NCBI GenBank assembly: GCA_011170375.1 | Contig: DUEV01000005.1 | Location: 106,231 to 170,230, forward strand | DNA length: 64,000 bases | Origin: Dehalococcoidia bacterium | GTDB taxonomy: Bacteria; Chloroflexota; Dehalococcoidia; Dehalococcoidales; Fen-1064 | Direction of reading: 5' to 3' | The notes under the pieces: generated by a model | The model's input: only the letters and a program-made list of their open reading frames with translations | Databases searched by the model: none | What the model was told of the DNA's origin: nothing | Part shown: piece by piece, positions 8,526-17,170 of the stretch | Position numbering within the stretch: the first letter of the stretch is position 1 | Layout: every line of letters starts with the position of its first letter | Made by a program: the position numbers and the translations under genes

Positions 8526-9716
8526 CTAACGACTGTACGTACCAACTAGTTCTGCCTCTGCAAGGATATAGCCTTCCATGGCAGCTAGCACCTGTTGCTT
8601 GGTAGCACCCTGATTAAGATTTAACATCGTATCAAGTGCATAGATTGTGAAGTAGTAAGAGCTAGTATGACCTTCTTGTGGATAACAACCGTAGTAAGTA
8701 GTCCTACCACCAGCAACTGTACCATGTGAAGCACCCTCTGGCAGATTAGAGCTTGCCCCCTCTTCCAGTGAAGTGACATCCGCAGGTATGTTAAAAACAA
8801 TCCAATGATCACATGGTTCATCCCAACCGTAAGGATCATACATTACCAGAACAAAAGATACTGTACCATGTGGGACGCCAGTCCATTCTAACGGAGGAGA
8901 CCTATTCCCACCCTCCTTAGAATATACCGAAGGCATCCGTTCGCCATCACTAAAAGCACTGCTTGTAAGCTCAAAGGGTGGGATAGGCTCGAAGTAAGCC
9001 ATTACCGATTTGTCGGCATTCATGGTAATAGTGGTAGAGGCGGATTCGGGCTCAGCAACATCTCCCTCCCACCTGTCAAATTGGTAGCCTTCGTCAGCCT
9101 CTGCAACAAGGTTCACTACCACATCTTCATCGAAGGTATGAGAGCCCTCGGACGGATTTACTACTCTACCATTTTCTGAACTGCTAATAGTTAGAGTATA
9201 ATACTCCTCCTCTTCCTCCTGTTCACCTGCAGGCTCTTCCTCCTCCTCTTCTTCCTCCTCTTCCTCACCTACATCTGCTGACAATGTGGTAAAAAACTCT
9301 ATAGAACCCCAGCGATATTCACCTGACGTACTAGTACCCTCGTGAAATGTACTCGCATAAGCTTGGAAGTAGTATACAGTATCGGGGACAAGACCGGTGA
9401 GATTAGCAATAATGTCACTGTCATTTCTCACACGCCTAGATTCAGTAGTATTACTCTGACCTGTTGGAATATGACCAACCTTCATCAAAGCGTCCTCATC
9501 TGTCGCCCATAAGAAATAGACATGTGCATCAAAACCTGAGGACATATTTCTGAGTTGACCATGGAGAGTTGCCGAATCAGTTCCAATGTCGGTTGCCTCA
9601 AAAGTGTATACGGTTATATGTGGATTGCCGCACCGGCAGTTGCATCCATATGACAATACCGCAAGAATAATGCAACTAATGATTGCTATGCCTAAGACTA
9701 TTATTCTTTTGAACAT
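8526..9716 (-). CDS. Multidomain lipoprotein: Fn3-like, Glu tract, InlB repeat, YbhB/PEBP
   Basis: 396 residues. Domain order: lipoprotein signal with lipobox LSYGC (Cys25); a fibronectin-III-like domain about 32-145 (TDSATLHGQL and VPDTVYYFQAYAS are typical Fn3 strands); an acidic linker about 150-172 made almost only of Glu; a divergent InlB-type 'bacterial repeat' about 173-243 (GYQFDRWEGD, DKSVMAYFEP); and a C-terminal YbhB/YbcL phosphatidylethanolamine-binding-like domain about 248-396 (YDPYGWDEPCDHWIVFNIP and YYFTIYALD are the family blocks). It is likely anchored to the membrane outer face and presents the PEBP domain on a spacer. The ligand is unknown. No clear ribosome binding site is visible. 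Confidence 0.78.
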   Translation of the reverse strand: MFKRIIVLGIAIISCIILAVLSYGCNCRCGNPHITVYTFEATDIGTDSATLHGQLRNMSSGFDAHVYFLWATDEDALMKVGHIPTGQSNTTESRRVRNDSDIIANLTGLVPDTVYYFQAYASTFHEGTSTSGEYRWGSIEFFTTLSADVGEEEEEEEEEEEPAGEQEEEEEYYTLTISSSENGRVVNPSEGSHTFDEDVVVNLVAEADEGYQFDRWEGDVAEPESASTTITMNADKSVMAYFEPIPPFELTSSAFSDGERMPSVYSKEGGNRSPPLEWTGVPHGTVSFVLVMYDPYGWDEPCDHWIVFNIPADVTSLEEGASSNLPEGASHGTVAGGRTTYYGCYPQEGHTSSYYFTIYALDTMLNLNQGATKQQVLAAMEGYILAEAELVGTYSR

Positions 9717-9819
9717 AGTACCTCGCTTTTATTAGACTCTAATGTAACTTCTGGGAGTTACGCTGTCAAATACCAGATACTGTAGTGATGAAGTGGGTAT
9801 AGGGATTCCCCGATACGGC

Positions 9820-9847
9820 AAAAAAGAAAATAGGATGAAATCCCTCT
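9820..9847 (-). terminator. Probable terminator after tRNA-Glu
   Basis: On the minus strand a short stem (GGGAT-TTC-ATCCT) is followed by a T-rich run ending in six T. It lies 43 bases downstream of the tRNA 3' end. The stem is weak, so this is tentative. Confidence 0.4.
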
Positions 9848-9889
9848 CACAGAAAATCTGCAGCATTAGAACGATTTAGATTCTGAAGG

Positions 9890-9965
9890 TGGCGCCCCCA
9901 AGGGAATTCGAATCCCTGTCGGCAGCTTGAAAGGCTGCTGTCCTAGGCCTCTAGACGATGGGGGC
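9890..9965 (-). tRNA. tRNA-Glu(UUC)
   Basis: 76 bases with CCA encoded (9890-9892). Acceptor GCCCCCA/TGGGGGC pairs perfectly. The anticodon stem is GCAGC/GCTGC with loop CTTTCAA, giving anticodon TTC (Glu). The T-arm has the usual TTCGAAT loop. It stands at the edge of the AT-rich block at 7.1-9.9 kb. Confidence 0.97.
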
Positions 9966-10076
9966 ACACTGATAAAGTATACCAAAGTAAACGTCGGGCA
10001 ACAACGGGATGTCTACATTCTGCCTCTCTTGGCATCAATCCGAACTCACCCCACATTATGCTACAATACAATGAAT

Positions 10077-10772
10077 ATGAAGATGAATAACACGGTCGGC
10101 CATGATGAATCGGTCGAGTTGGAGACCAAAGGCTGGGTAAAGAGATGGCTGATTCCGCTAGTAATGCTACTGCTGGTGGTCGTCATCACCGCCGTCCTGT
10201 TTGTTTACCGGGATGACGTCTCACAGCTCGAAGAGTATGGCTATCTCGGTGCCTTCCTTATCAGCCTGGTAGCCAATGCTACCATTATTCTGCCGATGCC
10301 AGGCCAGCTGCTGATTTTTGCCCTCGGGGCCAGTTTTAACCCGTTGCTGGTCGGGCTGGCCAGCGGTTTCGGGGGGGCGCTCGGTGAGATGACGGGTTAT
10401 GTCGCTGGTGCTAGCGGCCGAGGAGTGCTACAGAATAGTCGGACCTATCTCAACGCCGTAAGCTGGTTGAAGAAGTGGGGGGTGTTCGTCATTTTCCTGT
10501 TTACGGCAACTCCCCTACCGGTGGACTTGATAGGTATCGCTGCTGGAGCACTTCGCTACCCGGTGTGGAAGTTCCTGCTGGTGTGCACTCTCGGTAAAGT
10601 AATACTGTACACTGGCATGGCATACATGGGGGCGTGGGGTTGGGATACTGTTGTCAGCCAGCACTGGGATACGGGGACGATGTGGATAGTCGTCGCGGCA
10701 GGCGTTTCAGTACTGGTCTTGTTAGGGCTGGCGCTATTCTTTGAACGTTGGACGTGGCGTCGTGGCCGCTGA
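10077..10772 (+). CDS. DedA/VTT-domain membrane protein
   Basis: About 231 residues with 5-6 hydrophobic segments. The VTT (SNARE-associated/DedA) core is visible: a reentrant PMPGQLLIFALGASF region, FGGALGEMTGYVAGASGRG, and the TPLPVDLIGIAAGALRYP segment near the family's second reentrant hairpin. DedA relatives are known to move or scramble phospholipid carriers and affect proton balance; the exact role here is unknown. ATG codons stand at 10071, 10077 and 10083. An extended -10 (TGCTACAAT, 10059-10067) would start the RNA about 10074, favouring 10077. There is no ribosome binding site. Confidence 0.78.
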   Translation: MKMNNTVGHDESVELETKGWVKRWLIPLVMLLLVVVITAVLFVYRDDVSQLEEYGYLGAFLISLVANATIILPMPGQLLIFALGASFNPLLVGLASGFGGALGEMTGYVAGASGRGVLQNSRTYLNAVSWLKKWGVFVIFLFTATPLPVDLIGIAAGALRYPVWKFLLVCTLGKVILYTGMAYMGAWGWDTVVSQHWDTGTMWIVVAAGVSVLVLLGLALFFERWTWRRGR

Positions 10773-10782
10773 TGTCTACCCG

Positions 10783-12117
10783 TTACCTAACTTCCCTGAC
10801 CTTGAGCACCAGTAGCGACCCCACGATGAAGCAGAGGAGGCAGGCGAGCAGCATCACAGAGTAGCCCATGTTGGGCTCTACGTTATTATTGAAGAAGTCA
10901 ATCACTGGTCCGATGAGGCGTGCCAGTGCCGACCCGGCGGCCATTGCCAGGTTGGTCAGTCCCAGATACTTTGCCTCTTCCCCCTCGACGGCCAGGTCGG
11001 TAGCCATAGCCCAGCTTGTGCTTAAACAGGCGCCACTCGCAAGCCCGATGAAGGCGCCAGAGATCAGCACCTGCGTGTAGCTATCTGATAGATAGAGCAA
11101 TACAATTCCTGCAGCCCCGACAAGTCCGGCAGTGATTATTATGGGCTTTCTCCCGATGCGGTCTGAGAGTCGCCCGGCGAAATAGACCACGGCAATCAGT
11201 GCAGCACCAACGACTATCAGCAGGTTGGTGGCGGCGGAGGCCGGATTTTCGACGCCGGTAACGTCTGTGAGGTAGTACAGGGCGAACGTCTGCAGGATTA
11301 CACCCGGGATACCGAGCAGGCCGCGAGATACTAAGAACCAGATAAAGCTGCGGTGCTGCTTGACATAGGTCAGGAATCTTTTTAGCAGGTTCACCAGCAG
11401 GGTAGCAAGCGAGCCACCGGATTTGGCCCCTTCTCTGGCAGTCGGCGAAACGACTACTCGCCTACCTGTCCCCGGCTGTTCTCTAACTGTTATCAGAGTG
11501 ACCAGTGCCGTAATCAAAAAGACGGTTCCGAGCGTTCCCAGAGTTAGCCACAACCAGTAGCCCCCTTCACCCGGCGTATACTGGTCCATGAAGTAGGCGG
11601 CCAGTCTGGCCAGGCTTACGCCCCCGACCATCTCCAGCAGGCTTTTTACCCCGGATGCCAGTCCTCGCTTCTCTGTCGGCACCAGGTCTGGAATAAAGCC
11701 CTGGTAGGGCCCCTGGGCGGTGTTGCTGGAGACCTGCATCAGGCAGTAGCAAACAAACACGGCGGCGTAGCTCTCCCAGAGACCTATGCCGGGGAGAAAT
11801 AGCAGTAGTGCCAGGCTGCCGACCAGGATAAATGGACGCCGCCGGCCCCAGGAGAAGCGAGAGCGGTCGCTGATGGCGCCCACAATCGGCTGTACCACCA
11901 TTGCCAGCACCAGTCCAGCGAAGGTAAGGTACCCCAGGTAGCTGTTTTTCTGGGATTCTGGAACGAAATCCAGTAGTCGCAGTTGCAGGACGACGGTGTG
12001 CAGGCTGGCCCACAGGGCGCTCAGCCCGAATCCGAGAATAGTGACCTTGACGTAGTCAATCGGGGCGAAGCCCGGGGAGGCGGGTACGGCATTATTATTT
12101 CCTGTATGGTTTTCCAT
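10783..12117 (-). CDS. MFS transporter, GPH/SLC45-like
   Basis: 444 residues, about twelve transmembrane segments. After the second segment the MFS loop reads GAISDRSRFSWGRRRPFILVG, the form seen in the glycoside/sucrose (GPH/SLC45) branch, and a second copy GRLSDRIGRKPIII opens the C-terminal half. It likely moves a sugar or related organic solute with protons, but the substrate cannot be read from the sequence. Its 3' end nearly abuts the DedA gene (convergent, 10 bases). Confidence 0.85.
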   Translation of the reverse strand: MENHTGNNNAVPASPGFAPIDYVKVTILGFGLSALWASLHTVVLQLRLLDFVPESQKNSYLGYLTFAGLVLAMVVQPIVGAISDRSRFSWGRRRPFILVGSLALLLFLPGIGLWESYAAVFVCYCLMQVSSNTAQGPYQGFIPDLVPTEKRGLASGVKSLLEMVGGVSLARLAAYFMDQYTPGEGGYWLWLTLGTLGTVFLITALVTLITVREQPGTGRRVVVSPTAREGAKSGGSLATLLVNLLKRFLTYVKQHRSFIWFLVSRGLLGIPGVILQTFALYYLTDVTGVENPASAATNLLIVVGAALIAVVYFAGRLSDRIGRKPIIITAGLVGAAGIVLLYLSDSYTQVLISGAFIGLASGACLSTSWAMATDLAVEGEEAKYLGLTNLAMAAGSALARLIGPVIDFFNNNVEPNMGYSVMLLACLLCFIVGSLLVLKVREVR

Positions 12118-12170
12118 GCTATTGTGTCAAGCATAGCAGAGGCGGCTATAACGGGCAATCTTTAGGCAGC

Positions 12171-12199
12171 TTGATTACGCTTTATCGATGAGGTATACT
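12171..12199 (+). promoter_or_regulatory. Promoter of the P-loop kinase-like gene
   Basis: TTGATT at 12171-12176, 17 bases, TATACT at 12194-12199. Predicted transcription start is 12206, the first base of the ATG of the downstream gene: a leaderless arrangement. Confidence 0.65.
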
Positions 12200-12205
12200 G
12201 CCGAA

Positions 12206-12757
12206 ATGCTCAACATCGGACGCCGTGTCGTGGTCTATGGAACCACCGGGTCAGGCAAGACCACCGTGGCGGCACGTATCGCCCAATGCCTCGGAGTCCC
12301 CCACATCGAGCTGGATGCCATCTTCTGGCTGCCGGACTGGACTGAAAAGCCTCGGGAGGAGTTTCGGGCTGAGGTCGGTGCCTTGTTAGAGGGTTGCCAG
12401 GATGGCTGGGTTTGCGACGGCAATTACAGTGCGCTGAGGGGGCTCACTCTACCCCAGACAGATGCAGTTGTCTGGTTACGGCTGCCTTTCTGGGTAACCT
12501 TCTGGCGTTTGCTGAAGCGGACGATAAGCCGGGCGTGGACCAAGGAGACTCTGTGGGGAACGAACCGAGAATCTTTGTGGCAGGCCTTCTTCAGCCGGGA
12601 CTCCCTTCTGTTTTACGCGATAAGAAGTAGACGTCGGCACCGCAGGGGCATCAATCAGAGTCTCAGTGAAATACCTCACCAGGCAAAGGTCTATGAATTG
12701 TACTCTACCAGGGAGGTAGAAGAGTTTCTGACCAGCCTGCACTCTGAGTGGGACTGA
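12206..12757 (+). CDS. P-loop ATPase, adenylate-kinase/FlaR-like (topology modulation)
   Basis: About 183 residues. The Walker A motif GTTGSGKTT lies close to the N-terminus, followed by the IELDAIFW and GWVCDGNYS segments characteristic of the small 'DNA topology modulation protein' FlaR group, which is related to adenylate and shikimate kinases. It probably phosphorylates a small molecule; the historical topology role is doubtful. The start is set at the ATG 12206 (MLNIGRR) because a strong promoter begins transcription there; an in-frame ATG 18 bases upstream would overlap the -10 region. Confidence 0.75.
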   Translation: MLNIGRRVVVYGTTGSGKTTVAARIAQCLGVPHIELDAIFWLPDWTEKPREEFRAEVGALLEGCQDGWVCDGNYSALRGLTLPQTDAVVWLRLPFWVTFWRLLKRTISRAWTKETLWGTNRESLWQAFFSRDSLLFYAIRSRRRHRRGINQSLSEIPHQAKVYELYSTREVEEFLTSLHSEWD

Positions 12758-12769
12758 CTGTATCCTTAC

Positions 12770-13156
12770 CTAGCGGAACTCAATGCGGGTAACGGCTTCT
12801 CGTTCCCGGATGATATGCTCGATTTCCTTCTTTGTTTTGTAGTCGGTAATCACCTCCACCTCGGATACTGGCAGGCCTTCTTCATTCTTCCGGTACTGCC
12901 ACTTCAGGATATAGCCGGGTACCATGGCGTAGTAGCTGCTACCTGGGGTGCAGGTAATCTCCTGGCAGGCCGTCTCGACGACCACCTGCCCGATAACGTA
13001 GAGGATTTCACGTCCGTGAAATGGGAGCCTCAGTTCTTTCTCCGGCGTATAGTAACCGGCAAAAGCGGGCACGTCTTTCTCGAGCGGCAGGTGCGTATAT
13101 TCCAGCACGTTCGCTCTGGACATCTTTGTCGGTGTGGATTTCTCTCTCACCTTCAT
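12770..13156 (-). CDS. Conserved hypothetical protein
   Basis: 128 residues, not recognised. No membrane segment or signal peptide. The central region is beta-rich (LYVIGQVVVETA, EVEVITDYKTKKEIEHII) and contains two Cys near residues 64 and 69. The start ATG at 13156 is supported by a TTGAGG/TAAGAT promoter whose transcription start coincides with it. It converges with the FlaR-like gene (12-base gap). Confidence 0.55.
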   Translation of the reverse strand: MKVREKSTPTKMSRANVLEYTHLPLEKDVPAFAGYYTPEKELRLPFHGREILYVIGQVVVETACQEITCTPGSSYYAMVPGYILKWQYRKNEEGLPVSEVEVITDYKTKKEIEHIIREREAVTRIEFR

Positions 13157-13162
13157 GGTTTC

Positions 13163-13191
13163 ATCTTAACAGAAGTACTTAGGAACCTCAA
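13163..13191 (-). promoter_or_regulatory. Promoter of the conserved hypothetical gene
   Basis: Minus strand TTGAGG (13186-13191), 17-base spacer, TAAGAT (13163-13168), then six bases to the ATG at 13156. The predicted RNA starts on the A of ATG. Confidence 0.6.
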
Positions 13192-13262
13192 GGTAGTGTG
13201 ATTGTCAGCATGACTGGTCTAATTCCACCTTCTCTGTTTTTACTCGTAATTGTCTAGTGGTG

Positions 13263-13335
13263 GAGGCCCCATCCCCTTTATCCCCTTCCCCAGATGGGGA
13301 AGGGGAGGATTAATTTAAGAGGGCACAGCCCTCTT
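13263..13335 (-). repeat. Bipartite palindromic repeat, copy A
   Basis: Read on the minus strand: a 7-bp hairpin (AAGAGGG/CCCTCTT at 13317-13335), an AT-rich joint, then a perfect 10-bp hairpin CCCCTTCCCC/GGGGAAGGGG (13282-13305) and a GGGGATGGGG tail. The order and joints match copies at 55966-56054 and 63255-63341. Confidence 0.7.
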
Positions 13336-13458
13336 GAACTCCCTTTCTGTAGCCCTCTTGTCTTGAGGGTGGAAGGAGACAGATCTCGGTACCTTCTAGG
13401 GTCTAAGGTGCAAACAGCCCTCTGGTAGAGAAATGCCCTCGCACCGTTTTGGGGAGTC

Positions 13459-13512
13459 AAAGAGGGGTGGAACCCCTCTTTACGGGGGATACCAAGGGGG
13501 TGTCCCCCTTGG
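13459..13512. repeat. Paired perfect hairpins
   Basis: AAAGAGGGG/CCCCTCTTT (13459-13481, 5-base loop) and CCAAGGGGG/CCCCCTTGG (13492-13512, 3-base loop), each 9 bp and perfect. The second half-site CCAAGGGGG recurs near 63220. They probably belong to the same repeat family as copy A. Confidence 0.6.
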
Positions 13513-13602
13513 AAGATATATATAACCGTTTCGGTCGGGAGAAAGGAGGTTGTCAGAATCAGTGTCACCAATCTACCTGGGTTGGCTCAAGAGTGCGGGC
13601 AG

Positions 13603-14643
13603 CTACGGATATACCGCTGGTGCCTGGAGGCCGGTTACCTCGGGCAGACCGAGCATGAGGTTCATGTTCTGGACACCTCCCCCGGCAGCCCCCTTAACAA
13701 GATTGTCGAGGCAGCTGATGATAACGAGCCTGCCTGTGTCCGGGGCAACGGTGGGGTAGATGAGGCACATATTGCTTCCCCAGGTGTGTTTGGTGTGGGG
13801 GGGTGCCTCTGCTATCCGGACGAAGGTCTCGTTCTTATAGAAGTCCTGGAAAAGCTGGCGCAGCTCTTCTCGGCCCTTCTCATTGGCCGGAATCTTGCCG
13901 GGAGACAGGGTAGCGTAGCAGGTGGTCAGGATGCCGCGCGTCATCGGTGTCAGGTGCGGGATGAAGGTTACCGAGAGAGGCTGCTGGGGACGGAGTTGTT
14001 CTAGCTCCTGCGTTATCTCGGGCAGGTGGCGGTGTCCCTCCAGAGCGTAGGCACTAATGTCCTCGTTGACCTCCGAGTAATGAGTACCCAGGGTCAGCGT
14101 CCGCCCGGCCCCAGAAGTCCCCGACTTACTGTCCACGATGACCTCCGGCTCTATCAGGCCTGCCTTGACTACCGGTGCCAGGGCCAGAATAGCGCCGGTG
14201 GGGTAGCAGCCAGGGATGGACACTAACTGGGCAGACGTAATCTCGAGTCGATGAAGCTCTGGCAGACCATAGACCGCCTCCTTGAGCAGTTCAGGTGCCG
14301 GGTGGGTGACGTTGTAGCGGTGCTCGTATTCAGCAGCGTCCTTCAGGCGGAAATCGGCACTGGCATCGATGACCTTGATGCCATGCTGGAAGAGGGGTAC
14401 CACCACAGCGGCACTCTCCTTGTGAGGCATCGCCGAGAAGGCAAGGTCGACCTCCCCCAGTTCGGGCTCAATTGTCAGGTCGATGCTTGCTAGATGTGGG
14501 AAGACTGCACCCAGCTTCTGCCCGGCGGCGCTCCGCCCCGTAACCGAGGTCAGTTCCACCTCCGGGTGCTGGTGCAGCAGCCGTGCTAGTTCAACACCGA
14601 CGTAGCCGGTAACATTGATGATGCCAACTTTGGTTTTTCCCAT
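13603..14643 (-). CDS. argC: N-acetyl-gamma-glutamyl-phosphate reductase
   Basis: NADPH-dependent reduction of N-acetylglutamyl phosphate to the semialdehyde, third step of arginine (ornithine) synthesis. 346 residues, normal length. The NADP-binding N-terminus is visible (GIINVTGYVGVELARLL) with an Asn where the usual glycine-rich loop often has Gly/Ala. The catalytic Cys is in SIPGCYPTGA near residue 146. The substrate-region HTKHTWGSN and the closing GAAGGGVQNMNLMLG block are intact. It follows korC by four bases, so it is probably transcribed with the oxidoreductase operon; no other arg gene is in the window. Confidence 0.95.
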   Translation of the reverse strand: MGKTKVGIINVTGYVGVELARLLHQHPEVELTSVTGRSAAGQKLGAVFPHLASIDLTIEPELGEVDLAFSAMPHKESAAVVVPLFQHGIKVIDASADFRLKDAAEYEHRYNVTHPAPELLKEAVYGLPELHRLEITSAQLVSIPGCYPTGAILALAPVVKAGLIEPEVIVDSKSGTSGAGRTLTLGTHYSEVNEDISAYALEGHRHLPEITQELEQLRPQQPLSVTFIPHLTPMTRGILTTCYATLSPGKIPANEKGREELRQLFQDFYKNETFVRIAEAPPHTKHTWGSNMCLIYPTVAPDTGRLVIISCLDNLVKGAAGGGVQNMNLMLGLPEVTGLQAPAVYP

Positions 14644-14647
14644 TATG

Positions 14648-15193
14648 TCAACTCACTGTTGCCTTGGCATATTCAAAGCCCTTTTCAAAGGCATTCAGGT
14701 TTAAGTCTTCGGTTCCTTCGGGGACGGAGGCAAGTATTGATTTCTTCACGGCATCCGCTGACAGTACATCCGTGGCGGCAGTAAGGAATCCCAGCATCAC
14801 CACGTTGGTTACGGTTACCCTGCCCAGCTCTTCGGCAAGGCGGTTCGCCGGTACCTTCAGCACATGGTGGCCTCCCGTGTCTGAAGGCGTAACCAGGTCT
14901 TCGTCGATAATAACCAGTGTATCATCGGAGATGCCGGGGAAGTACTTATCATAGGCAGCCTGTGACATTATCACCAGCACCGAGGGCGTATCGATGTAGG
15001 GATAGTGCACCGGTTCCTCAGAGATGATAACATCCGCCCGGCAGGCACCCCCGCGGGCTTCTGGGCCGTAGTCCTGGGTGAAGACCGCGTTAACACGCTC
15101 ATAAACAGCGGCTGCCTGCCCGATGATGTAACCAGCCAGGATGATACCCTGTCCGCCGAAACCACAGAGCCTTATCTCGTGCTTATCCGCCAT
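14648..15193 (-). CDS. korC: 2-oxoacid:ferredoxin oxidoreductase, gamma subunit
   Basis: Gamma subunit of the ferredoxin-dependent 2-oxoacid oxidoreductase complex, about 181 residues. The family's opening RLCGFGGQGIILAG and the QDYGPEARGGACRADV block are both present. The start is taken as the ATG at 15193, inside the last codons of korB (11-base overlap) with GGAG just upstream. Last of the four complex subunits and followed at once by argC. Confidence 0.9.
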   Translation of the reverse strand: MADKHEIRLCGFGGQGIILAGYIIGQAAAVYERVNAVFTQDYGPEARGGACRADVIISEEPVHYPYIDTPSVLVIMSQAAYDKYFPGISDDTLVIIDEDLVTPSDTGGHHVLKVPANRLAEELGRVTVTNVVMLGFLTAATDVLSADAVKKSILASVPEGTEDLNLNAFEKGFEYAKATVS

Positions 15194-16022
15194 TTTCTCC
15201 ATCCCTGGGGCCGGGCAGGTATGGGCGCTCAATGTCGATAAACTTGCCGGTCACTATCTGCCCGTTGGTGCCTGCTCCCACCTCGTTCGGATTGGCGCCG
15301 TGCCTGACAACACTGTTACTGCGGTAGTACCGCATCTGGTCAAGTCCGGTTGGCAAGCGGTTCATCCGGCCATAATAGGTGGGGCAGGGGGAGATTATCT
15401 CAACGAAGCTGAACCCTTTTTTCAACAAGGCCTCTATGATGGACTTTTCCATCTGGTGTATCTGGGCGGCTGTCCATCGGGCAACGTAGGTAGCGCCACT
15501 GGCAGCTGCCAGTGCCGACATATTGAACGGGTTTTCGATGTTGCCGGCGCGTGATGTCGTCGACCGTGCTGTCTCGGGAGTCGTCGGTCCGAACTGCCCT
15601 CCCGTCATCCCGTAGTTGAAATTATTGACGCACAATACGGTCATATCTATATTTCGGCGTCCGGCGTGGATGAGGTGGTTTCCGCCGATTGCTGCTAAGT
15701 CACCATCACCACTGAAGACGACCACCTTTAGTTCCGGCTTGGCCAGCTTCAGTCCGGTGGCGAAGGCTATCGCCCTTCCGTGAGTAGTGTGAAAGGAGTC
15801 AAGCTTGATGTATCCTGCTACCCGGCCAGTACAACCGATACCGGAGACTACGGCTACCTTGTCTGGCGTAAGTCCTGACTTTAGCAAACCCCTGAGAAAG
15901 GCGCCGAGAATGGTCCCAAGGCCACAGCCGGGGCACCAGATGTGAGGCAGCCGGTCCACTCTGAGGTAGTCCTCCAGGGGGTGCTTCTCCCTGGCTTCAT
16001 CGGTTACTGCTAGCACGTTCAT
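15183..16022 (-). CDS. korB: 2-oxoacid:ferredoxin oxidoreductase, beta (TPP) subunit
   Basis: 279 residues; carries thiamine pyrophosphate. Visible features: WCPGCGLGTI near residue 29 (Cys ligands of the [4Fe-4S] cluster), the TPP/Mg motif GDGDLAAIGGNH near 110 and its completion VNNFNYGMTGGQ near 137. Gene order D-A-B-C and the gamma sequence type favour 2-oxoglutarate as substrate (CoA-dependent oxidative decarboxylation, reversible in reductive TCA chemistry); other 2-oxoacids are possible. ATGA overlap with korA indicates coupling. Confidence 0.92.
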   Translation of the reverse strand: MNVLAVTDEAREKHPLEDYLRVDRLPHIWCPGCGLGTILGAFLRGLLKSGLTPDKVAVVSGIGCTGRVAGYIKLDSFHTTHGRAIAFATGLKLAKPELKVVVFSGDGDLAAIGGNHLIHAGRRNIDMTVLCVNNFNYGMTGGQFGPTTPETARSTTSRAGNIENPFNMSALAAASGATYVARWTAAQIHQMEKSIIEALLKKGFSFVEIISPCPTYYGRMNRLPTGLDQMRYYRSNSVVRHGANPNEVGAGTNGQIVTGKFIDIERPYLPGPRDGENGG

Positions 16023-17170
16023 TTTATCACCTGCCTGATAGCCTCGAGTATCGTCGCCGGGTTATGTACGTCACCCCCCATATGGGGCACCAGGGCTAAC
16101 CTGGCCATTCCAGCGACGCTCCGCTCTACCTCGAGAGAAATCTGGCCGTAGTTTATTTCTGGAACAACAAAGGCCTTAACCTGCCTGGCGAGACTCTTTA
16201 TCTTGTCCTCAGGAAATGGCCATACTGTAATCAGCCGGAGCAAACCCACTCGAGTTCCCTCCCGCCTGGCACGCTCCACGGCAATCGTGGCTACCCGCGC
16301 CGTAATCCCGTAAGCACAGACGACCACCTCGGCATCGTCCGTACCATCCTCTTCCAGTTCGATAATCTCGTCGCGATGCCGCTCTACCTTCTCCACCAGG
16401 CGCCGTACCAGTTTGTCCTGTGCCTCGGGATCCATTGCCGGATACCCTCGTTCGTCATGTGTTAGTCCGGTGACGTGAAACCGGTAGCCCTCACCAGTGT
16501 TGGCCATAGGTGGGATAAGGTCTTCATCGGGCATGTATGGCCAGTATTCCCCCGGTGGGACGTCGGGGCGGCGCCGCGTTACGAGGTGTATCTTATCAAG
16601 CGGGGGTATCACTACTTTCTCATACATATGTCCCACGGCTCCATCCATCATCACCAGCACCGGCAGGCGGAATCTTTCCGCCAGATTGAAAGCTTTTATC
16701 ATCAGGTCAAACACTTCCTGCACGGAGTCAGGGGAGATGGCGATGATACTGTAGCAGCCGTGGCTGCCCCAGCGTGCCTGCATCATGTCTCCCTGCCCAA
16801 CCATTGTCGGCAGTCCGGTTGATGGCCCGGCACGCTGTACGTTCACTACGACGCAGGGGGTCTCAAGCATGACACCGAGGCCGATGTTCTCCATCATCAG
16901 ACTGAACCCTGGGCCTGAGGTAGCCGTCATTGCCTTAGCATCACCCCATGAGGCCCCGAGGACGGCGGCCATAGACCCGAGCTCGTCTTCCATCTGGACA
17001 TAAGTACCACCGACCTCCGGCAGGCGGTCCGACATCCGTTCCGCAATCTCGGTAGCCGGGGTAATGGGGTAGCCGGCGAAGAAGCGACAGCCGGCGCTGA
17101 TAGCCCCCTCGGAGCAGGCCTCGTCACCGCTCATGAAGTGTTCCCCCTCCAGGTGTTCCCTGTCAGACAC
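16019..17170 (-). CDS. korA: 2-oxoacid:ferredoxin oxidoreductase, alpha subunit
   Basis: 383 residues. The alpha (pyrimidine-binding plus domain II) signature is clear: GDEACSEGAISAGCRFFAGYPITPATEI, then MEDELGSMAAVLGASWGDAK and TSGPGFSLMMENIGLG. The start is GTG at 17170, sharing its first base with the korD stop (TAGTG) behind an AGGGAGAAGG ribosome binding site; starts further upstream would overlap korD in another frame. Works with korB, korC and the ferredoxin-like korD. Confidence 0.92.
   Translation of the reverse strand: MSDREHLEGEHFMSGDEACSEGAISAGCRFFAGYPITPATEIAERMSDRLPEVGGTYVQMEDELGSMAAVLGASWGDAKAMTATSGPGFSLMMENIGLGVMLETPCVVVNVQRAGPSTGLPTMVGQGDMMQARWGSHGCYSIIAISPDSVQEVFDLMIKAFNLAERFRLPVLVMMDGAVGHMYEKVVIPPLDKIHLVTRRRPDVPPGEYWPYMPDEDLIPPMANTGEGYRFHVTGLTHDERGYPAMDPEAQDKLVRRLVEKVERHRDEIIELEEDGTDDAEVVVCAYGITARVATIAVERARREGTRVGLLRLITVWPFPEDKIKSLARQVKAFVVPEINYGQISLEVERSVAGMARLALVPHMGGDVHNPATILEAIRQVIK

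Larger units (their letters stand above)
13202..13602. other. Gene-free, hairpin-rich gap
   Basis: Four hundred bases without a credible reading frame. It holds a copy of the bipartite palindromic repeat (13263-13335), two further perfect hairpins (13459-13512), and an unremarkable GC-rich stretch between. No RNA gene is recognised. The last 80 bases lie just past the argC stop codon. Confidence 0.6.

Noticed and set aside
9890-9965. Attachment-site duplication of tRNA-Glu
   Set aside because: No direct repeat of the tRNA 3' end and no integrase were found in the neighbouring AT-rich block.
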